Shown here in pieces: positions 6,474 to 10,000 of a DNA stretch of 10,000 nucleotides. The notes under the pieces were generated by a model. That model did no database searches, was not told where the DNA came from, and saw nothing but the letters and a program-made list of their open reading frames with translations. The DNA comes from Kiritimatiellota bacterium (GTDB lineage Bacteria > Verrucomicrobiota > Kiritimatiellia > JAAZAB01): the NCBI GenBank assembly GCA_008636095.1, contig VSJD01000301.1, positions 1-10,000 of the forward strand, in the 5' to 3' direction. The position numbers and the translations under genes were made by a program. Every line of letters begins with the position of its first letter. Positions within the stretch are counted from its first letter, which is position 1.

Positions 6474-7283
6474 ATGATCCAAATGATTAAAGACGTTTTC
6501 AGGTATTGGGATCTGCTCTGGAACCTGGTGGCGCGGGACCTCAAGATCCGCTACCGGGGCTCCATCCTGGGTTTTCTATGGACCATCCTGACGCCGCTGT
6601 TCATGGCGGTCATTTACATTGTCTTCCTGCGCATGCTGGCGGGGCGGGGGGTCGTCATTCAGTACGAGGATATTATCATCGGCGTATTTGCCTGGCAGTT
6701 CACAGTCCAGTGTGTCAATGCCGGCCTGAACTGCGTGACGGGCAATTCCTCGCTGGTCAAAAAGGTCTTTTTCCCACGCATTATCCTGCCGCTTTCGGTC
6801 AGCGTGACCGGTCTGATAAATTTCCTGCTGACCTTATTGGTGCAGTGGGTGCTGGTGGCCATTCTGCTGATGATGAAAGGCACTTTCCTGGAGGCGGCCA
6901 CGCTCTGGGTGCCGCTCATGAGCCTGTATCAATTGCTCTTTAATTTTTCGCTGGCCCTGCTGGTGGCCGCTGCCAACGTGTATTTCCGTGATACCCAGCA
7001 TATCGTCAACCTGCTGATGAGCGCCTGGTTTTTTATGAGCCCGGTCATGTATCCCTTGTCGCTGGTGGAAGCCGTGGCACGTTCCCATCCGTGGATTGCC
7101 CAAGTGTACCTACTGAACCCGATGACGGTTATCATTACCGGCTATCGGGCAATGCAGGTGCCGGGCGTTTCATTCCCCTGGACGATGACCAGTGTCGTGG
7201 GACTGCTCATCCCGTTGGTAATCCTGTGGATAGCCTACGTCGTGTTCCAGCGCAGCCAGCGTTATTTTTCGGACATGCTATGA
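6474..7283 (+). CDS. wzm: ABC-2 type polysaccharide export permease (Wzm/TagG/KpsM family)
   Basis: A 269-residue inner-membrane protein, the usual family length, forming the channel that passes lipid-linked or finished polysaccharide chains across the membrane. The N-terminal amphipathic stretch RDLKIRYRGSILGFLW (21-36) is the hallmark of the family. About six membrane segments can be read: near 31-53, 65-85, 105-134, 143-169, 177-198 and 236-258. VKKVFFPR (95-102), YFRDTQHI (170-177), MSPVMYP (188-194) and LNPM (214-217) are conserved family blocks. Two in-frame ATG codons (6474, 6483) are possible; neither has a strong ribosome binding site and I took the first. Its stop overlaps the start of the ATPase gene (ATGA at 7280-7283), so the two subunits are translationally coupled. 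The symbol is by function; substrate (O-antigen, capsule, teichoic-like) is not shown. Confidence 0.93.
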   Translation: MIQMIKDVFRYWDLLWNLVARDLKIRYRGSILGFLWTILTPLFMAVIYIVFLRMLAGRGVVIQYEDIIIGVFAWQFTVQCVNAGLNCVTGNSSLVKKVFFPRIILPLSVSVTGLINFLLTLLVQWVLVAILLMMKGTFLEAATLWVPLMSLYQLLFNFSLALLVAAANVYFRDTQHIVNLLMSAWFFMSPVMYPLSLVEAVARSHPWIAQVYLLNPMTVIITGYRAMQVPGVSFPWTMTSVVGLLIPLVILWIAYVVFQRSQRYFSDML

Positions 7284-8464
7284 TCGCGATCGAAGCCATA
7301 GGCCTGGGCAAGTGGTATCGCAAGCAGGATATCGGTTCGCCGACGCTCCTGGGCGCCCTGCCGCGCTGGCTGAGCGGCGCGAAGGCCGACGGATTCTGGG
7401 CCCTGCGCGATGTCAATTTTAAAATCCATCAAGGGCAGACGGTCGGGGTAATCGGGCCCAATGGATCGGGCAAGAGTTCGCTCCTGGGCCTGATTGCCCA
7501 AACCATGGTGCCGACCGAAGGCGCGGTACACACAACGGGGCGAATATCGGCCCTGCTTGAGCTGGGCGCGGGATTCCATCCCGACCTGTCGGGGCGCGAA
7601 AATATTTACCTCAACGCGGCGATCCTGGGTATTGCGCGCGAAGACATCCGGCGGCGGTTTGACCACATCGTGGACTTTGCCGAACTGCACGAATTCATTG
7701 ACATGCCCGTGAAGCACTATTCCAGCGGCATGTACGTGCGCCTGGCGTTTTCCGTGGCGGTGGAAATGAATCCCGATATTCTGCTCATTGACGAGGTCCT
7801 GGCCGTCGGCGACATATCCTTTCAGGGAAAGTGCCTCGACCGCATCCGTCAATTCCAGAAAAAAGGAAAAACCATCCTGTTCGTCTCGCATGCCCTGGAG
7901 ACGGTCGAGGAATTTTGCAGTGATGTGCTGTTGATCCATGAGGGTCGTTTCATCATGCAGGGCAAACCCTCTGATGTGATCTTTTCCTACCTCAAGAGCT
8001 ACATGGTCAAGCTCGGCCTGTTCAGCGTGGAAGAGCACGGCACCCGCGAGGTTGAGATGCGCTCCATCCGGTTGTTGGATGCCGCGGGGGCGGAAACCTC
8101 CACGTTCTACACCGGCGGCGCCATGACAGTTGAAATTGGTTACCACGCGCATCGGCGCATCGAAACGCCCGTTTTCGGTTTCAGCATCAAGACCGGTAAT
8201 GGTTTTTATGTCTTCGGCTCCAACACGCAGATTGCCAAAGTCCCGATTGCCGCCATCGAGGGCGACGGCCTGGTGCGCTTGCGGATCGAGCCGCTGACCT
8301 TGAAGCAGGGCCGGTTTTTCCTGTCCCTGGCCGTGCATTCGTGGGATCATAAGACCCAGTATCATCGCCAGGAAGATCTGCATCCGTTCATGATCAAGGA
8401 TGTGAACGACGACAAAGGCGTCTTCCAATTGAACTGCGTCTGGGAGCATAAACCAAAGCCATGA
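7280..8464 (+). CDS. wzt: ABC transporter ATPase with C-terminal Wzt-type carbohydrate-binding domain
   Basis: A 394-residue ATPase that powers the Wzm-type channel. Nucleotide-binding domain at about 1-235: Walker A GPNGSGKS (59-66, K65), the family phrase LLELGAGFHPDLSGREN, signature SSGM (148-151), Walker B ILLIDE with D171 and catalytic E172, and switch H204 in FVSHALE. All key residues are intact. Residues about 250-394 form an added domain (MRSIRLLDAAGAETSTFYTGG to the VFQLNCVWEH end) with the pattern of the Wzt C-terminal beta-sandwich, which in O9a-type systems binds the capped end of the O-polysaccharide before export. Its presence argues against a KpsT-like transporter, which is only about 220 residues. 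The start is the ATG of the ATGA overlap with the permease; the frame is open further upstream but that part lies inside the permease gene. It overlaps the next gene by ATGA at 8461-8464. Confidence 0.93.
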   Translation: MIAIEAIGLGKWYRKQDIGSPTLLGALPRWLSGAKADGFWALRDVNFKIHQGQTVGVIGPNGSGKSSLLGLIAQTMVPTEGAVHTTGRISALLELGAGFHPDLSGRENIYLNAAILGIAREDIRRRFDHIVDFAELHEFIDMPVKHYSSGMYVRLAFSVAVEMNPDILLIDEVLAVGDISFQGKCLDRIRQFQKKGKTILFVSHALETVEEFCSDVLLIHEGRFIMQGKPSDVIFSYLKSYMVKLGLFSVEEHGTREVEMRSIRLLDAAGAETSTFYTGGAMTVEIGYHAHRRIETPVFGFSIKTGNGFYVFGSNTQIAKVPIAAIEGDGLVRLRIEPLTLKQGRFFLSLAVHSWDHKTQYHRQEDLHPFMIKDVNDDKGVFQLNCVWEHKPKP

Positions 8465-8928
8465 AACTTAGTGTTGCCGGTCAGGACAGAACTCATGACC
8501 TGGGCCGGGAACTGCGCCAGCAGGCCGCGGCCATGGAGCGCGGAGAAACCAACCATAAGCCGAAACCGGCGCTGGTTGTACCGGACATTATGCCGCTGGC
8601 GCGGGCGCAATCCGAAGCCGAATATCTGGATCAGCTCATCGACCTGATCCGCTGTCGGAATGCGGTTGACACGCTTGATTTTACCATTCCCCGGAAGCCT
8701 GGCGTGGTCGGCCTGTTCATGACCAGGCTCAAGGCGTTCCTCTGGAAGCTCATGCGGTACCAGCATGACCGGATCGCGTTCCAGCAGAACCTGATCAACG
8801 GAATGCAAGGTAGCGCTTTGGAATATGAAATCGTGCTCCGCCAGAAGGCCGTTGCCGACCTCGATCAGCGCCTGAAGCACCTGGAATCGCGGCTGGCGTC
8901 GTTCCCGCCACCGGGGAATCCGTCATGA
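8461..8928 (+). CDS. Small coiled-coil protein of the polysaccharide export operon
   Basis: A 155-residue protein of unknown function, translationally coupled on both sides (ATGA at 8461-8464 and 8925-8928), so it is very probably real. The N-terminal 70 residues are polar and contain an acidic/leucine helix (EAEYLDQLIDLIR, about 53-64). Residues about 76-113 hold a conserved-looking block, IPRKPGVVGLF followed by a basic, aromatic amphipathic helix (RLKAFLWKLMRYQ) and QQNLIN. From memory, a similar block (HRP-x-G, Lys/Arg-Leu-rich helix, Q-x-x-F/L-N) precedes a coiled coil at the N-terminus of some O-antigen-cluster methyltransferases and glycosyltransferases. Residues about 117-146 have coiled-coil periodicity (LDQRLKHLESRL), then a Pro-rich tail. 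No signal peptide and no enzyme motif. It may bind the membrane surface and scaffold or measure the chain-building enzymes; this is inference. Confidence 0.8.
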   Translation: MKLSVAGQDRTHDLGRELRQQAAAMERGETNHKPKPALVVPDIMPLARAQSEAEYLDQLIDLIRCRNAVDTLDFTIPRKPGVVGLFMTRLKAFLWKLMRYQHDRIAFQQNLINGMQGSALEYEIVLRQKAVADLDQRLKHLESRLASFPPPGNPS

Positions 8929-10000
8929 ACATTTATGGCGCGGCTCGCGCTATCCACCAGATCCTGGCCGGCTATGCCGACGGCGATGCCATTTCCAACG
9001 AGGCGAGGTGGCTCCGGGAAATATTCCGGCGCGCGGGCCATCGTTCCGAGATCTATGCGGACCCCTCCCGGGTATCGCCCAGTCTGAAAACGGATTGCCG
9101 CTCCCTGGTGGATTACGCGGCCCGCTCCGGCGACCTCTGTTTGTACCACTACGGCATTGCCTCGCCAGCGACCGAGGTATTCCTCGCAACACCTGCCAAA
9201 AAAATCATGGTGTATCACAACATCACGCCGACTGAATATTTCACCGGGTTCGACGATACCGTGGCCGCGCAACTGCGCGCGGCACGCGTCGCCCTGCGCG
9301 AAACAGCCCGGCGGACAGACGCGATATGGGCTGACTCCCAGTTTAACGCAGCGGAACTTAAGGCTGAGGGCATTGACGGCGTCAAAGTATTCCCACTCCT
9401 ATTCTTGCCGGAAAGGCTGGACATGCCGCCGGAGCCGCTGATCCTTGAGAAGTTCGCCGGTCCATTGAAGAATATCTTATTTGTGGGCCGGATTGTGCCC
9501 AATAAGCGGATCGAGGATTTGATCCTGGCGTTTGCCTGGTTTCACATGGTGATCAATCCATTCAGTCGCCTGATCATTGTCGGGTCCCACCGCAGTGCGC
9601 CCCGCTATTTAACCATGTTGCGTATGCTGGTTGGTGATTTGGATTTACCCAATGTATGTTTTGAAGACTTTGCCTCGCCCGCCGGGCTCCTGGCCTATTA
9701 CCGGGTGGCCGATCTGTTCGTGTCCACCAGCGCGCATGAAGGCTATTGCCTGCCGCTGGTGGAGGCCATGAATCACGGGATCCCCGTCATTGCCCATGCT
9801 GCCGGCGGCATGCCCGAGGCCATGGATGGAGCCGGCGTGCTGTACGAAGATCTTGCGCCGACCGAACTGGGCGCGTTGTTCGATCGCGTTCTGACGGATG
9901 CGGTCTTGCGCAAAGAAGTTCTTGCCTCCCAGCGCCAGCGTGTCCTGCGCGCGCAGGACCGCAACCTGGAAGCTGAAGTCAAAACCTTGATGGACGGAAT
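8925..10000 (+). CDS. GT4-family glycosyltransferase, C-terminus cut by window edge
   Basis: An open frame with 358 complete codons and no stop before the window ends, starting at the ATG of an ATGA overlap with the coiled-coil gene. It is a GT-B retaining transferase of family GT4 (RfaB/Glycos_transf_1 type), adding a sugar from a nucleotide donor to a growing surface polysaccharide in the cytoplasm. The N-terminal half has GDAISNEARWLREIF (26-40) and MVYHNITPTEYF (94-105), blocks I know from glycosyltransferases of O-antigen clusters. The donor-binding half begins at NILFVGRIVPNKRIEDL with R189 and K194, and HEGYCLPLVEAM carries the E-x7-E motif (E272 and E280). AAGGMPEAM follows as in the family. 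About 370-400 residues would be normal, so only a short C-terminal part is missing. Donor and acceptor sugars cannot be read from the sequence. Confidence 0.92.
   Translation, partial: MNIYGAARAIHQILAGYADGDAISNEARWLREIFRRAGHRSEIYADPSRVSPSLKTDCRSLVDYAARSGDLCLYHYGIASPATEVFLATPAKKIMVYHNITPTEYFTGFDDTVAAQLRAARVALRETARRTDAIWADSQFNAAELKAEGIDGVKVFPLLFLPERLDMPPEPLILEKFAGPLKNILFVGRIVPNKRIEDLILAFAWFHMVINPFSRLIIVGSHRSAPRYLTMLRMLVGDLDLPNVCFEDFASPAGLLAYYRVADLFVSTSAHEGYCLPLVEAMNHGIPVIAHAAGGMPEAMDGAGVLYEDLAPTELGALFDRVLTDAVLRKEVLASQRQRVLRAQDRNLEAEVKTLMDG

Noticed and set aside
7262..8449. A 395-codon open frame on the minus strand opposite the Wzt-type ATPase gene
   Set aside because: It mirrors a clearly conserved ATPase with all motifs intact; its translation is rich in His, Gln and Arg without family motifs, as expected of an antisense frame in GC-rich DNA.

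Overview
The window looks like a piece of a genome (or metagenome bin) from the PVC superphylum, most likely Kiritimatiellota, Lentisphaerota or Verrucomicrobiota. This is an inference from gene style: a secreted Asn/Thr-rich parallel beta-helix protein ending in a 'DLGAYEF' motif, a cytoplasmic glycosidase-like protein with a trimerisation-type domain next to a uroporphyrinogen-decarboxylase-family methyltransferase, and a polysaccharide export and glycosyltransferase operon. No RNA gene, CRISPR array, insertion sequence or integrase was recognised.

Layout. (1) 46-1440, minus strand: a lone secreted beta-helix protein, visibly AT-richer than the rest. (2) 1441-1707: a divergent intergenic region with a consensus -35 box, an eight-G run inside the putative promoter spacer, an inverted repeat in the leader and a strong Shine-Dalgarno. 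(3) 1708-6260, plus strand: three same-strand genes, encoding a GHL6/GH42-like glycoside hydrolase-like protein, a UroD/MtaA-type methyltransferase with an intact H-x-C...C zinc motif, and an exported AlgX/AlgJ-like SGNH O-acetyltransferase. (4) 6261-6473: a 213-base gap with a stem-loop just after the stop and a palindrome. (5) 6474 to the window end, plus strand: a tightly coupled operon of ABC-2 permease (Wzm type), ATPase with C-terminal carbohydrate-binding domain (Wzt type), a small coiled-coil protein and a GT4 glycosyltransferase cut by the window edge. All three junctions in this operon are ATGA overlaps.

How they may work together. The right half is a classic ABC-dependent surface polysaccharide module (O-antigen or capsule): cytoplasmic glycosyltransferases build a chain, Wzt recognises it and Wzm/Wzt exports it. 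The AlgX-like protein could acetylate that polymer after export, but no MBOAT partner is visible. The left half suggests sugar or glycan breakdown with C1 (methyl) handling. Whether the two halves form one functional system is not decidable from the window. The genes belong to recognisable families; what is less ordinary is the arrangement (glycosidase + UroD methyltransferase + orphan AlgX-like enzyme), the stand-alone coiled-coil protein inside the export operon, and the G-tract promoter.
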